From assembly GCA_903953455.1 (NCBI GenBank), contig CAJBJW010000090.1, positions 1 to 13,213 on the forward strand: a DNA stretch of 13,213 nt, given 5' to 3'. Below, in pieces: positions 13,213 through 13,213 of this stretch; the first letter of the stretch is position 1; every line of letters begins with the position of its first letter. The position numbers and the translations under genes are program-made. The notes below the pieces were generated by a model. That model was not told where the DNA came from and ran no database searches. It worked only from the letters and a program-made list of their open reading frames with translations. The DNA comes from an uncultured Pseudomonadota bacterium (lineage in GTDB: Bacteria; Pseudomonadota; Gammaproteobacteria; Methylococcales; Methylomonadaceae).

Positions 13213-13213
13213 C

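Noticed and set aside
1..13213. CRISPR array, tRNA or rRNA genes
   Set aside because: No regularly spaced repeats, cloverleaf-like sequence or rRNA core motifs were seen on either strand.

Overview
The window looks like a piece of an AT-rich gammaproteobacterial chromosome. Alanine dehydrogenase, a Lcl-type DUF1566 protein, Kup and ergothioneine genes side by side would fit Legionellales or relatives, but this is inference from gene content and protein style; no rRNA or other decisive marker is present.

Layout. The left edge holds the C-terminal end of a DDE transposase (3-143), then a small one-helix membrane ORF (386-544) and alanine dehydrogenase ald (706-1815, + strand) behind a leader that can fold. 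From 1816 to 3436 there is an AT-rich stretch of about 1.6 kb with no ordinary gene. It holds a G8 tract inside a foldback, several dyads, two strong Shine-Dalgarno sequences followed by ATA and ATT codons instead of ATG, and a minus-strand open segment with no usable start. Next come a secreted DUF1566-domain protein (3437-3892), a frameshifted DUF393 thiol-oxidoreductase-like pseudogene (3894-4276) and a small unknown ORF (4280-4522).

The functional core lies on the minus strand from 9430 down to 4747: a periplasmic glutathione peroxidase, a DASH-type cryptochrome/photolyase, a DUF427 protein, the ergothioneine sulfoxide synthase EgtB and the histidine methyltransferase EgtD. egtB and egtD overlap by four bases (ATGA). 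Together they suggest a block for oxidative and light stress: peroxide removal, repair of UV damage, and synthesis of the thiol antioxidant ergothioneine. EgtA, EgtC and a canonical EgtE are absent. A divergent PatB/MalY-type PLP C-S lyase (9920-11089, + strand) sits beside the block and could supply the last C-S cleavage; this is a hypothesis only.

The right part holds a frameshifted 3' end of an IS66-family transposase (about 11123-11346) with its terminal inverted repeat, then the kup potassium transporter on the minus strand, whose N-terminus lies beyond the window. Transposase remnants at both ends, a decayed gene and a long gene-poor stretch show that the region has been rearranged.
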